From the NCBI GenBank assembly GCA_941918925.1, contig OW799234.1:115357128-115421127 (forward strand): a DNA stretch of 64,000 nucleotides, in the 5' to 3' direction. The translations under genes and the position numbers were made by a program. Numbering within the stretch: the first letter of the stretch is position 1; every line of letters begins with the position of its first letter. Positions 1 through 11,420 of this stretch are shown one piece after another. The notes below the pieces were generated by a model. The model did not search any database. It saw only the letters and a list, made by a program, of their open reading frames with translations, and was not told where the DNA came from. This DNA is from Phyto melanocephala. Taxonomy: Eukaryota; Arthropoda; Insecta; Diptera; Rhinophoridae.

Positions 1-115
1 AAAATGGCGAATAATTTTTTTCCCTTAACCCCATCGACATGGGTATCAAATGAAAGAGCTTGACTAGTAGAGTGCTGTTACCTTTTTGTAAACTCAAAAT
101 TAAAGATTATGTGGA
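1..115 (+). repeat. Family C repeat fragment (window edge)
   Basis: The stretch aligns by eye with the repeated block near 45,360-45,470: an 'aaatggcg-ataatt' start, then 'ggtatcaaatgaaagagctt' and 'gactagtagag'. It is one internal subrepeat of family C, cut by the window start. No coding potential is seen. Confidence 0.6.
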
Positions 116-1654
116 AAATAACATAGCAAAACGGTGCATAAGATTATACCTATGGGTATGATGGTTAAGAGTGTTAGCAAATTACTTGTTTGTTTTTTAA
201 TTTTTTCTTTTTATATTCTGTTTATTTGGTTTTTATTTACAAACTATTTAAAGTAGTCATTAGTCTAGTTAGCTTTTCTACATTTGCTTAAACAGTCAAA
301 ATGAAGAAACAATCAAGCACTAACTTACACTAAGCTCATGATATATGTAAATGAATAAGTATTTAATATAAACATTAATTTATGTAATTTTTTACTGGGG
401 TTAGCTTTAACCACATTTTTAAGTTCTTTCTCATATCTTATAACCTCAGTATTCTTTTTAAACCCTGCGTTTTTATCATACAGCTGAAAATTTGATTAAA
501 TACATAAAATAATGCAATTAAAAATGCATCTCATAAAAATCTCTGCCAACCTTTAACGACATCGCAAATATTTTTGTAGAAATTTAAGCGCCACCTTAGT
601 TCAAGGTATTAAAATGTCAGCAGTTTTTCTGTTTTAGTTTTATTGCTGTGAGTTTTATAACGATATAAAAGATTTTTAAACAATTTTATTTCCTCATTGT
701 TCTTGCTAATAAAGGAGACAATGAGAACAATTAAGGCTACTTTTTATAATTGGCTATTTCTTCTGGGAATATAAAAAAGACTTAAAAGGGCTTTGAAAAA
801 TGTTCCAAAAAATAAAAAAATAATATAAAAATCTAATTTCTCAATACCTGTTCTTATGTATATTATGAACTAAATGTGAGTGCATGTTTTTTAAGATTCC
901 TGAAACAAACAAAAATAGCTTTTTACACCAAAAAATCAACACAACTCTATCACAACGTTGATAGTGGTATTGCAGTGTAGTTACAACATTAAAAGAATAA
1001 CAACCAATGAGCGTTTTTCACATCATGTTTTCATCATCGACAGAACGCCGTAAATGCAAATATACAATATCGGATGAATAAATAAACCGCAAGTGTAAGT
1101 GGTATTAGCTTATGTGAGTATAATATTAGCGAGACAGAGTCGTATAATTATATTAATATGGTTGATAAAGAAATATTTCTTAAACAACACTTTAAATTAA
1201 TATTGCTTTTTTTATTTCATTTTTAGTGTTTTGATGAATTATTATTTATGAAAGAGTCGTGAATTTATATATAAAGGGTAGCGGTATTACGTATAACGTA
1301 TTTGGAAAAGTTATTATTTCTGCCTGGATTATCAAAAAAAATTTTTTTTTAATTCGCTTTTAAAAAGCTTATTTTTAAACAAATTTATAAATTGATTATA
1401 AACTTAATTCGCAGAAGGTTACTAAGTTTATGACTGACTGACTGGTCTTTACTAATTTTCATTAGTAAAGATGCATATCGTCACCTTAAATGCAAAACAA
1501 TAAATCATCGAAAAATTCAATATTTACTTTGTTATTGATTAAATTTGTTATTAATTAAATTACATGTTTTTACAAAATTCTAAGCTTCACCCTTAAAAAA
1601 CAAACAAATTATTAACTAAATTCAAAATGACGTATCGTAAAGTGTATAGTTGTC
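116..1654. other. No recognisable gene or element
   Basis: AT-rich sequence with no open frame worth calling and no repeat I can match elsewhere in the window. The one clear structure is a perfect stem-loop at 1447-1470 (10-bp arms ctttactaat/attagtaaag, loop tttc). Confidence 0.5.
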
Positions 1655-1657
1655 TTA

Positions 1658-2054
1658 TAGGGCCCATACATGCAATTAAGCTTTAAGCACACACTACACC
1701 AGCATGGTGGTACAAAATTAATTTTTTACCTTAAAATTGTGTGGAAAAGTTTGTAATGAATAACGAAAAAATTTGTGCTGCACTTATTACGTGTTTGGAT
1801 GAAGAAATGGCTATGAATTGGCATTTATATTTAAAATGTTGTATTTTTTTGATGTTTATGCCTTGACGATTTAACTTTTATGATCTTATTTTGCCACACA
1901 CGACTAAATCATGCTGGTACAATCCAAAAAATATCAAACAATTTTTGATAAAGAACCATCAGCTGGTACAATCACAACACAACCTCATACATGGTCAATC
2001 AGCTGGCACAGTCACTTGATTGCACAATTATTATGGTGTTGTGTATGGGCCCTA
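1658..2054. mobile_element. MITE with TTA target duplication (PIF/Harbinger-like)
   Basis: A 397-bp non-coding element. The left end reads tagggcccatac and the right end is its reverse complement. Both ends are flanked by TTA (1655-1657 and 2055-2057). A 3-bp TWA duplication is the hallmark of the PIF/Harbinger superfamily. The interior repeats a motif like 'cagctggtacaatcac' several times near the right end and 'ccagcatggtggtac' near the left, as subterminal transposase-binding repeats often do. The TIR and TSD are directly visible; the superfamily is inferred from the TSD alone. Confidence 0.75.
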
Positions 2055-2519
2055 TTACTTAAGAAATATTACCAGAATATTTGATTTACTTTTAAGAATG
2101 CAGCAAGCATTGATTTTTTTGCATTTAGACTTCAAAATATTTATTCGTTTTCATATTATGTGAACTAAATATTTTGTCAGAAGTAAAAAATAGACAACTA
2201 ATAAATCTATATTCGGCTTTTCTATATGATATTCACAAACTTTGTATCATCTTGTAATGACCATAACCGACAATTAAGATTATGGTTCAACTGTGGCAAA
2301 AACTTAATTAGAAAATCAATCATTAAAACTCTTAATTGAAATTTTTTTTCAATAAATTTTTTCGCCATTATCTTTGCAGGTAATTGATCTATTAAACCAT
2401 AAATTTCTGAAAATGTTTCCAAAGGTACCAAAAGTTCCAAGAAGTTCCATAGGACCTTCAAAACCTTATTTTTTTTGGGTTGAACACATTGCAATTGTAT
2501 TTTTTTGCTCATAATATAC

Positions 2520-2663
2520 CGACATAACTAATTTTCAATAGCCAAATTCTCAAAAGCATATCGGAAATTGAAAAAGGAATCTGAAGTATGCCTGAGGGCT
2601 TAGAACAAGTTGATTTCAACAGAAACATGGACAGTCGGACTAAGCTACATCAATTCATCTATA
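2520..2663 (-). repeat. Decayed family B 5' module
   Basis: Read on the minus strand, it follows the order seen in better copies: the gtctgtccgt-like zone, 'gttgaaatcaactt', then an 'aagccc' tract. The fit is loose and the copy is cut by the mariner element that follows. The short open frame just downstream on the minus strand (2222-2512) shows no recognisable domain and is not called as a gene. Confidence 0.45.
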
Positions 2664-2665
2664 TA

Positions 2666-3221
2666 AAGGGTCCGCCATCTAACTTTTTTTTTCAACTAGT
2701 GCTTTTTCGTGAATGGTAACACTTAGGTCATGTCTGATTTGACAGATAATTAGTTTTATCCTTTCGCTGAACGAATATGGTTGTCTATACGCTTGAACAA
2801 CGCTGGGGAATATTGCGACATTACTTTGGCCGATTTTGCCAAAAAAAAAATCATCTTTTCAGATGAAGCTCATTTTGATCTTGGCGGGTATGTATACAAG
2901 CAAAATTGTCGCATTTGGGGCAGAGAAAACCCGCACGCATACATTGAAAAGCCGATACACCCAAAACGAGTCACTGTTTGGTACGGATTTTGGTTCAGAG
3001 GAATAATTGGGCCATTTTTCTTCGGAAATGAGCAAGGAGCAGCTGTAGTCAATGGCGATCGTTATCGGGCCATGTTGAACGAATTTTTGTTCAGAAAAAT
3101 TCAAGAGGAGGATATTCGCAACATTTGGTTTTAACAGGACGGCGCTACGTTACACACAGCCGAAGCTACACTTTTTTTTATAACATTTTAAAAAAAAAAA
3201 AAAATTATCTGGCGGACTCTT
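2666..3221 (+). mobile_element. Internally deleted mariner-like element
   Basis: A 556-bp element with TIRs (left aagggtccgcc, right complement with one mismatch) between TA dinucleotides at 2664-2665 and 3222-3223, the Tc1/mariner target. At 2777 a start codon begins about 17 residues of a typical mariner N-terminus (MVVYTLEQRWGILRHYF). The sequence then jumps to the catalytic core in another frame: FSDEAHF with the first catalytic Asp, then an IWFxQDGAT block with the second Asp behind an in-frame stop. Most of the DNA-binding domain and all of the C-terminus with the third catalytic residue are gone. It is a non-autonomous deletion derivative and cannot make transposase. Confidence 0.85.
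2781..3167 (+). pseudogene. Mariner transposase core fragment
   Basis: The open frame encodes the central catalytic part of an IS630/Tc1/mariner transposase. Visible motifs are IIFSDEAHF near residues 29-37, a QNCRIWG block, a VTVWYGFW-RGIIGPFFF block and VNGDRYRAMLNEFLF. A TAA stop after IRNIWF is followed in frame by QDGATLHTAEAT, so the frame is broken in the catalytic domain. Its ATG is probably not a real start, because the ancestral N-terminus lies in another frame just upstream. Related relics occur at 17.1, 25.7 and 39.4 kb, each decayed to a different degree. Confidence 0.85.
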
Positions 3222-3229
3222 TATTAAAA

Positions 3230-3845
3230 ATAGAAGAAAATAAAAAAAATAAAATTAATGGGAAATGAAGGATAATCACAAAGAATTATTAGCGACAGAA
3301 GGCCAAAAGAAATGAAACTTTTTACAAAAACTTTGTGCAAAGAAATATTCGAACGTTTAAGGCAGATGTGGTGGGACCGAAAAAACCTTATGAAACTTTA
3401 TGCAGTATTGAAAAAAAAGAGCTTTCATCTGCAGGACCTTAAATAATTATTAACAGCAGACTGCCATTATTTCTATGATAACATATACCTTATGATTTAA
3501 TATACATACATATATCTTTTAAAAATAAATTTAAATATGCTTATTGTTTTTTGCCGTGTTAAGACAAATTTAATGAAGTTTTCAAAATCAATTTCATTAG
3601 ATGTGTTTTTTACGAAATATCATATTGTTGTAAATAAATTGTGTAGAGTATTCTGCAATTTTGATTAAGAAAACTGAATTTTGTTTATCTCGTCTTAAGA
3701 TAATCTGTCAAATGTCCACATAAATATATTTGTGTAAATTCAAACTAGTAGTGTAGGATCATGCATGTAGATTAATTTTTTGCCAAATTTTAAAGAAACT
3801 TTAATAGGCATTAAGCAATTAGAAACATCTTAAATCATCAAAATA
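3230..3845. other. No recognisable gene or element
   Basis: AT-rich sequence with A-runs. I see no open frame, repeat or TIR that I can support. Confidence 0.5.
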
Positions 3846-3850
3846 ATAAT

Positions 3851-4015
3851 AACAAGTAAGAGCACTATATTCGGCTGTGCCGAATCTTTTATACCCACCA
3901 CCAATTTTGTGTACATTTAAAGCACAATATTTATTATTTTGTTAATCGCTATGGAATAATCTCTTTATAATAAAATATGTATCACTTTCTTTGTAGAGGG
4001 TGGTTAAATTTTAAC
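3851..4015 (-). repeat. Family A 3' end fragment
   Basis: The copy starts at the 3' terminus (complement of ...cttacttgtt) with the hairpin attcggc/gccgaat. It then runs inward through 'accaccaattttgtgtac' and 'aagcacaatatttattattt'. It stops at 'gagggtggttaaatttt', which in the two larger copies is the junction with the inserted mariner. This copy therefore descends from a family A master that already carried the mariner. Confidence 0.8.
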
Positions 4016-4019
4016 TGGA

Positions 4020-6340
4020 AGTAAAAGTATAAAAAAGTAGTTAAGTACATTTCAAAATAAAATACAAAATTATATATTTGTTCAAACCGACCATTAACGA
4101 TGATATATATTTTCTGGTTGTTTGTAAAAAAAAAACACATAAGTAAAATGTTTATTTTTGTATGTACAGAGTAAAAATAAAAATACTTTTTGTTTTTTAT
4201 TAAAACAAAAATAATTTATTATGGGTTTTCAAAACATCTCATTAATTTAGAATGACTTTGTTATGTTGTAAATATCTGCGATATTTTTGTGTCAGTTAAC
4301 AGTATTGTATGCTTGTGTTCATTACAAAAGATAATTTGAAACAACACAATTTCATTATAGATGCTTTGAAATATTGCATTGGATTTTTGTATATATAAAT
4401 GTCATACTGTAATGTATATTCGCTTTTGCTCAAAAGTTTTATTGACTTTTTTTAAACTCTATCAAATTTCCCACTCTTTATTGACTTGACGTTTAACATA
4501 ATTTAATGTTAAAAAAAGACATTATTTTACTCTTCTCATGATTTTTTTAAATTTTTATTTACTATATCTGTCTTTGATTTCCCAACTCTGTCTAGTCCAG
4601 AAACAGAGCTGTCAGAATATGTAACTAAAAGCTATTTCATGTATTAAAATGCAAACTCTATTGGGCTGAGCACGGTGTTTACATTTCGTTTATGAACGTG
4701 TGTATCTGTAGTAATTGGTAAGCATGTCATTATAAAATCTCATGTGTTGTTTCTTACTAACATTAAAGAGTTCTGGAGAAAATTTTGCCTGAGTTTTATT
4801 TTTGTAAAAAAAAATAGCACATTACAGTTACCTGGAAGTCAAAAAATAAAATATTGTGCAAAAATTTATTTAAATAGTTATTTGGATTGTTTTTACAAGG
4901 GCCGAAATTTTGACAACTCTGGTTGTATCGAAATTAGTTTGGTTTGGCAATTGATAGAATATATTGATTAAATAGCAGCGTTTACACATTCTTGAAACGC
5001 AATATTGTGTTAAGCCTTAGTTAGAGTGAAAATAAATCTCTATGAATTGTTTTTATAAAAATGTTACTGTTTAATGCAACTTTTGGCCGGTGAAATCAAT
5101 GGATCTCACTTTTTAAAAATAAAGCCGCCCAAAATGCAGTTGACAGACCAAGCAGTTATACACAATATTAAGTGTAAGCTTATTTTTTTTCTTAATCAGT
5201 AACACCTGTCAAAATTGTTTTCTAGATGGCATTCGATCATTAGTTTACATTTATAAACCTTGGACAACTGTAAATATAAAAACATGAAAACAAGGTAATC
5301 ACTTGCTCTTACTAAACAACATACTTTTCAATGACTATTACATATCGTCTGTTTTACTTAAAAGTATTTAGTAATGACTTGATTTATAATGTGATACGTA
5401 AGAACTTATTTTCAGATATTTGCTTAGATACACACACAATACAATTTCTTGTTGAGAAATATGCTTCAAGCCATTCAAATACATAACCTTTTATCATTCT
5501 CATTTAGTTTAACACACTAAGGGTAAAAGTAACAATGATTTGGACAACATCAGCAAAGAATTTTATTACAAAAGTGTAAGTAGTGAAGAACTGTTTTCTA
5601 GTACTTTCAACTCATTATTTTGTAATGTGTTATTTTGTTGGGTTCCTACCATAAATGCTTAAAAAAATGTTTCTAAAATAAATGCCCAAATTCACTTTTA
5701 AGCATTTATGCCACAAAACGTTGAAAGGGATTTTTTAATATTAAATATCTGTGCCGAAAAGGAAAAACTGCTTAAGTCGACATTAGCAAAAACTGAGATA
5801 ATCACTTTATTGCAAGCGCAAAATTCAAAACTAATTTTAGAAAATTTTCCAACTTTTTTGGTTGACTTTAGAGGAAGTTATAACGTAAAACTTGTTGTCT
5901 ATATTTTTCAATGGACAATATTATTTGAAATCATAACTTATTTTAACTTATAATTTAGCTAAATATACGAAAACTAATTCGCTCTTTAATTTATATAGCG
6001 CAGAATTTATATAGGAGTCTTTATTTTAATCGAAATCAAATTACACAAATCAACTTAAAAGTTTTAAAACGCTTTCCTGAAAATCTATTAAAACAGATAT
6101 AAGCAGTTTTTCCTTTTTGTCACAGATATATTCTGTGTTTTCTTATATAATTTTTTTCAAAAAATGTTCTCTTCACTTATAATCCCTTTGGGCAGACCGC
6201 AATTTCCAAGAAATATCCTCAACATGATTTCGCTAAACAAAAAATACTTTAAAAAATACAACCAAGTAAAATAATCAAAAGTTAATGGTACTTTTTTTAA
6301 ACAATTGTATCTTCTCCCAAACTATCCCTGGCAATAGTAA
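4020..6340. other. No recognisable gene; one 15-bp inverted repeat
   Basis: AT-rich sequence. The open frames at 4744-4971 and 5708-5953 have no recognisable domain, codon bias or conservation that I can judge, so I leave them uncalled. A perfect 15-bp inverted repeat (cataaatgcttaaaa) spans 5650-5664 and 5696-5710 with a 31-bp spacer. Confidence 0.45.
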
Positions 6341-6343
6341 GAG

Positions 6344-6401
6344 CAAGTAAGAGCACTATATTCGGCTGTGCCGAATCTTTTATACCCACCACCAATTTTC
6401 C
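6344..6401 (-). repeat. Family A terminal hairpin fragment
   Basis: It has the conserved terminus with the attcggc/gccgaat hairpin and 'accaccaatttt', then diverges. Together with the copies at 3851 and 6758 it shows this terminus is repeated locally in one orientation. It may be an independent old insertion or a partial duplication. Confidence 0.7.
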
Positions 6402-6757
6402 GTACTTTTATAGCTAGGGTTTTTTTCCGGGAATGCGAGATTTATTTTTTAATTTCCCGGGATCCCGCCACAAAACAAATAAAAAGTAAATTTGTTTTTA
6501 ATTATTAAAAAGCTTTTTATCAAAATAGTCTATTATGTTAAAGAAACACTTCAAAGCTATAAAAATTAATAAAGAAACTTGAAGTCAAAATATAAATTAA
6601 GTAAAAATATTTTTGATTGATAAAAATATTATTCTCTAGATACGAAAACAAATATGAGCACAAAAAACAAAAATACAGGTACTTCAGCTATGAGATTAAC
6701 AATAAAATCATTAGAATTCAATACCACAAACACGTAAATACAATGTTTAATTAAAAA

Positions 6758-8912
6758 ACAAGTAAGAGCACTATATTCGGCTGTGCCGAATCTTTTATAC
6801 CCACCACCAATTTTGTGTACATTTAAAGCACAATATTTATTATTTTGTTAATCATTATGGAACAATCAATCTCTTTATAATAAAATATTTATCACTTTCT
6901 TTGTAGAGGGTGGTTAAATTTTAAGGGCCCATGTTGAAGGTGAACTACACCTAGTCTTTAAATTTGTTTTCTGCATTTCATTTGACATTTCTCAACCTCA
7001 AACTTACTCAATTTGATCCGTGGAAAGATACGCCAGTGAGCAACGCTTTAAAGTTATTCAGGTTTTTTATAAAAATGGGCGTTCAAATCAAAATGGATTT
7101 TGTGCACTTCGTAATTCTTTTGATCAACATAATCGTTCAAATTCGTTCACAATCGGGAGAATTAAAAAAAAAATATTTGAATTTCTGCAAAACAGGTCTG
7201 TATAAAATGTTAGAAAATCTGTGAATGCCTTCTTAGTTCGTTGAATGGGAACCACTGCTGTTTTTTGCGATAGTGTGACAAAAGAGCAGTCAACCTCGAC
7301 TCATCATCATGCCCAACAAGTGAGCATCAACATTGTCATTGAAAATTTGGACCGTCAGATAGAGGAGTGGCGCCAAAGATGGGGGGGGGGGGGGTGGTTT
7401 GCATTTGGCCGATATTTTGTAAATACATAATTGAACCATACAAATATTATAATTACAAAAAGAAATGATAATAATTTCTTAAATAATTTGTGTTTTATTT
7501 AAATTCAACGTCGGTCCTTAAAATTTAACCACCCTTTATAACATCGTTATGCTACTAAAATGCTTTTGTAAATGTAGCCTTTCAATGAAAGTGGGCGTTA
7601 AAGTAGGCGTGTCAATAAAGTTTCTGCTAATAAACACAACTTAGATATTTCAATATAGTCCTTTATTTTCCCAAAAACTTTGTCAATAGAGAAATTACAG
7701 GAATTTAAGATAAACCGTTGTATGGGAGGTAGTCGTTAAAGTGGGTGTGTCACCTAAATTTTTTGGCACAACAATGGCATTGATTAGAAGGATATACCTA
7801 GCAAATGTGATCATCATACCTCTAATTTTGGCGGTTTTATGAGCTTTTAAACGTGAAAAGTGGGCGTTATAGTAGGCGTGTTAAAGTTGTTTTGCGAATG
7901 AGTACAACTTAGGTGTTTCAATATAGCCCTTTGTTATTCCAAAATCTTTATCAATAGAGAAATTATTTGAATTTTAGGTAAAACGTTATATGGGAGGTGG
8001 GCGTAAAAGTGCCCGTGGCACCTTAATTTTCTGGCACAGTAATGACATTGCCTAGGGGGATATACCTAGCAAATTTGATCATTATACCTCTAATTTTGGC
8101 GGTTTCATGAGCTTTTAAATTTCATTAACGGTAGATAACGTGAAAAGTGGGCGTTATAGTAGGCGTGTCAAAGCTGTTTTTGCGAATGAATACAACTTAG
8201 GTGTTTCAATATAGCCCTTTATTATTCCAAAATCATTATTAGTAGAGAAATTATATGGTTTTTAGGTAAAACGCTATATGAGGGGTGGGCGTAAAAGTGG
8301 GCGTGGCACATTAATTTTCCGTGTCAAAAAAGCGTCTCACCAAAAAGCAAAGTATGCAAAATTTCAGAGCCGTACATCCAATTTTGTTGCTTTTATGACG
8401 TTTTTGTTTTTAAATATACCGAAAAATACACTGTGCGGTATAAATTTTCGTACATTTTGATCGATAACTCCTCTCCTAATAGATAATTTTCGGGGAAAAA
8501 TATTGCTTTTACTCAGGAAATATATATTCGGAGTTTCATGAGTCTACGTTAATGCGTTTGGACACAATTCCATTTTACTCGATGTTGGAAGGACTCGGTT
8601 TTTTCGACCTACTCTTGCACTACGAGCTATAACTCTCTTCCCAATATCCCGATTTAGACCATTTTTTAATACCAAACAAACCTTTTGTATAAGTAAGATT
8701 CTGGCAAAAGTTTAACCGCCTAGTCCTTTTTGTGCGACTTCTATCGTGCTTTTAACATACGGACAGACGGATGGACATAGATAGATCGTCATCAAATCAA
8801 ACCCCGATTCAGAATAAATATACTTCATGGGGTCTAAAATGGATATTTCGATGTGGTTCTAACGGAATGACAAATTGAATATACCCCCACAATTTTTTTT
8901 GTGGCGGTTATA
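6758..8912 (-). mobile_element. Family A element, left copy of a head-to-head pair
   Basis: About 2.15 kb, read on the minus strand from its 5' hairpin at the palindrome centre (atacccgccac-like) to its 3' hairpin end at 6758. Near the 5' end is a gtccgtctgtccg-like zone, then three imperfect subrepeats of roughly 265-290 bp with 'agtgggcgt...aggcgtgtcaa' and 'aacttaggtgtttcaatat'. After the inserted mariner (6906-7536) comes the 3' tract and terminus. The 5' end and the 3' subterminal 'tggtggtgggtat' are complementary. With the 3' hairpin, this fits the described layout of Helentron-derived non-autonomous elements (HINE/DINE-1). No protein is encoded. Confidence 0.75.
6906..7536 (+). mobile_element. 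Mariner MITE with N- and C-terminal transposase remnants
   Basis: The TIR gagggtggttaaatttt is complemented at the right end, with TA on both sides. Inside, one frame gives a recognisable mariner N-terminal helix-turn-helix segment (ERYASEQRFKVIQVFYKNGR, then ALRNSFDQHNR). Around 7320 the sequence reads NIVIENLDRQIEEW and then, after a run of about 13 G, a remnant of the GGHLADI-x-NT carboxy terminus. The whole catalytic core is missing: a large internal deletion has joined the DNA-binding start to the extreme C-terminus. The same element sits inverted in the right copy of family A. Confidence 0.8.
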
Positions 8913-8930
8913 AAAATTTCAGTAAAAATC
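8913..8930. other. Centre of the 6.5-kb palindrome
   Basis: About 18 bp of non-palindromic spacer between the two facing family A 5' hairpins. On both sides the sequence reads outward as tttttata-ccgccac...gggggtatattc. Confidence 0.7.
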
Positions 8931-10058
8931 TTTTTATACCCGCCACCAAAAAAATGGTGGGGGTATATTCATTTTGTCATTCCGTTTGTAACACATCGAA
9001 ATATCCATTTTAGACCCCATAAAGTATATATATTCTGAATCAGGGTTTGATTTGATGATGATCTAGCTATGTCCGTCCGTCTGTCCGTCTGTCCGTCTGT
9101 TGAAAGCACGATAGAGGTCGCACCGAAAAAGCTAGGGGGCTCAAATTTTGCCATGATCTTTCTTATAGATAAGGTTTGTTTGGTATTGAAAATGGGCTAA
9201 ATCGGAATATTAGGAAGAGAGTTATAGCTCGAAAAGCAAGAGTAGGTCGAAAAAACCGTGTCCTTCAAACATCGAATAAAATGGAATTGTGTCCAAACGC
9301 ATTAACGTAGACTCATGAAACTTCGAATATATATTTCTCGAGTAAAAACAATATTTTTCCTCAAAAATTATCTAAATCTATGCATTAGGAGAGGAGTTAT
9401 CGATCAAAATGTACAAAAATTTATACCGCACAGTGTATTTTTCGGTATATTTAAAAACAAAAACGTCATAAAAGCAACAAAATTGGATGTACGACTCTAA
9501 AATTTTGCACACTTTGCTTTTTGGTAAGCCGCTTTTTTGTAACGGAAAATCAATGTGCCACGCCCACTTTTACGCCCACCTCTCATATAACGTTTTACCT
9601 AAAATTCATATAATTTCTCTACTACTAATGACTTTGGAATAATAAAGGGTTATATTGAAACACCTAAGTTGTACTCATTCGCAAAAATAGCTTTGACACG
9701 CCTACTATAACGCCCACTTTTCACGTAATCTACCGTTAATGAAATTTAGAAGCTCATAAAACCGACAAAATTAGAGGTATGATGATCAAATGTGCTACGT
9801 TTTTCCTTCTAATCAATGTTACTGTTGTGCCAAAAAGTTTAGGTGACACGCCCACTTTAACGCCTACCTCCCATATAACGGTTTATCTTAAATTCATGTA
9901 ATTTCTCTATTTACAAAGTTTTTGGGAAAATAAAGGACTATATTGAAATATTTAACTTTAATTTGTTAACAGAAACTTTATTGACACGCCTACTTTACGC
10001 CCACTTTCATTGAAAAACTACATTTATAAAAGCATTTCAGTAGCATATCGAAGTTATA

Positions 10059-10548
10059 AAGGGTGGTTAAATTTTAAGGACCGATGTTGACAAATTATTT
10101 AGGATATTATTAGTATTTCTTTTTGCAATTATAATATTTGTATGGTTCAATTATGTATTTAACAAAATATCGGCCAATTGGCCCCCCCATCTTTGGCGCC
10201 ACTCCTCTATCTGATGCTCCAAATGTTCAATGACAATGTTGATGCTCAATTGTTGGGCATGATGATTAGGCGAGGTTGACTGCTATTTTGCCACACTATC
10301 GCAAAAACCAGCAGTGGTTCCCATTCAACGAACTAAGAAGGCATTCACAGATTTTCTAACATTTTATAAAGACCTGTTTTGCAGAAATTTAAATATTTTT
10401 TACCAATCTCCCGATTGTGGACGAATTTAAACGATTATGTTGATCAAAACAATTACGAAGTGCACAAAATGCATTTTGATTTGAACGCCCATTTTTATAA
10501 AAAACCTGAATAACTTTAAAGCGTTGCTCATTTGCGTGATACATATTT
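10059..10548 (-). mobile_element. Mariner MITE, truncated inverted copy
   Basis: Mirror image of the element at 6906-7536, beginning after TA with aagggtggttaaatttt. On the minus strand it encodes the same N-terminal segment (FKVIQVFYKNGRSNQNAFCA-like) joined to the C-terminal GGQLADILLNT-stop. The far TIR is missing because family D sequence begins at about 10,549. Confidence 0.8.
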
Positions 10549-10550
10549 TA

Positions 10551-11420
10551 TTACTAGCCAATCCCGGCGCGCGTTACTACGTCCCTTAATGAATCGAAAT
10601 GCATTCTGAATTTTAATTGAATATCAAGTGCAAAAACCTAAAAATTATAATTTTTTTATGGGCGTGGCCCTTCCCACTTTTCTAATCACGAAATTGTAAA
10701 GTCATAACAGCTCAATATGTGTGCAAATTTTCAGAAGAATCGGACCAGTGCAAGTACCTCAAAATTATAATTGTTTTTATGGGCGTGGCCCTGCCCACTT
10801 TTCTAATCACGAAATTGTAAAGTCATAACAGCTCAATATGTGTGCAAAGTTTCAGAATAATCAATCCAGTGCAATTACCTCAAAATGATACCTTTTTTTA
10901 TGGGCGTGGCACTGCCCACTTTTCTAATCACGAAATTATTTAGTAATGACAGCTCAATATGTGTGCAAGGTTTCAGAAAAATCGGTCCAGTGCAAGAACC
11001 TCAAAATTAGAACTTTTTTTATGGGCGTGGCCCCGCCTACTTTTTTAATCACGAAATTATAAAGTCATAACAGCTTAATATGTGTGCAAAGTTTCAGAAA
11101 AATCGGTCCAGTGCAAGTACCTCAAAATTAAAATTTTTTTAGAGGCGTGGCCCCGCCCACTTTTCTTATCACGAAATAATTTAGTCATGACAGCTCGATA
11201 TGTGTGCAAAGTTTCAGAAAAATCGGTCAAGTGCAAGTAGCTAAAACTGATAACTAATTTTTTATGGGCGTGGCCCCGCCCACTTTTTTTCACCCATAAA
11301 CACTCCCTGGTATGTGTACAACAACTTACCAAAGTTTGAACCCGATCGGTTTTACAGTTTCGGAGTCTATAGCTAACACACACACACACACACACACAGA
11401 GTTTCACTTTTATATATATA
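10551..11420 (+). repeat. Family D unit 1 of 3
   Basis: The unit starts 'actagccaatcccggcgcg' and ends with a CA microsatellite (11,377-11,398) followed by gagtttcacttttatatata. Inside are about six imperfect 115-120-bp monomers. Each has atgggcgtggcc-ccgcccac (an inverted repeat), 'tcacgaaatt', 'agctcaatatgtgtgcaaag' and 'tttcagaaaaatcgg'. The unit is non-coding in all frames. I do not recognise the family; a non-autonomous transposon with internal tandem repeats is the simplest reading. Confidence 0.75.

Noticed and set aside
2222..2512. 96-codon minus-strand frame
   Set aside because: No recognisable domain, AT-driven composition, and overlap with a decayed repeat.
8278..9500. Sixty-codon frames within family A arms
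   Set aside because: They occur in non-coding subrepeats and are not kept in matching positions of the inverted arm.
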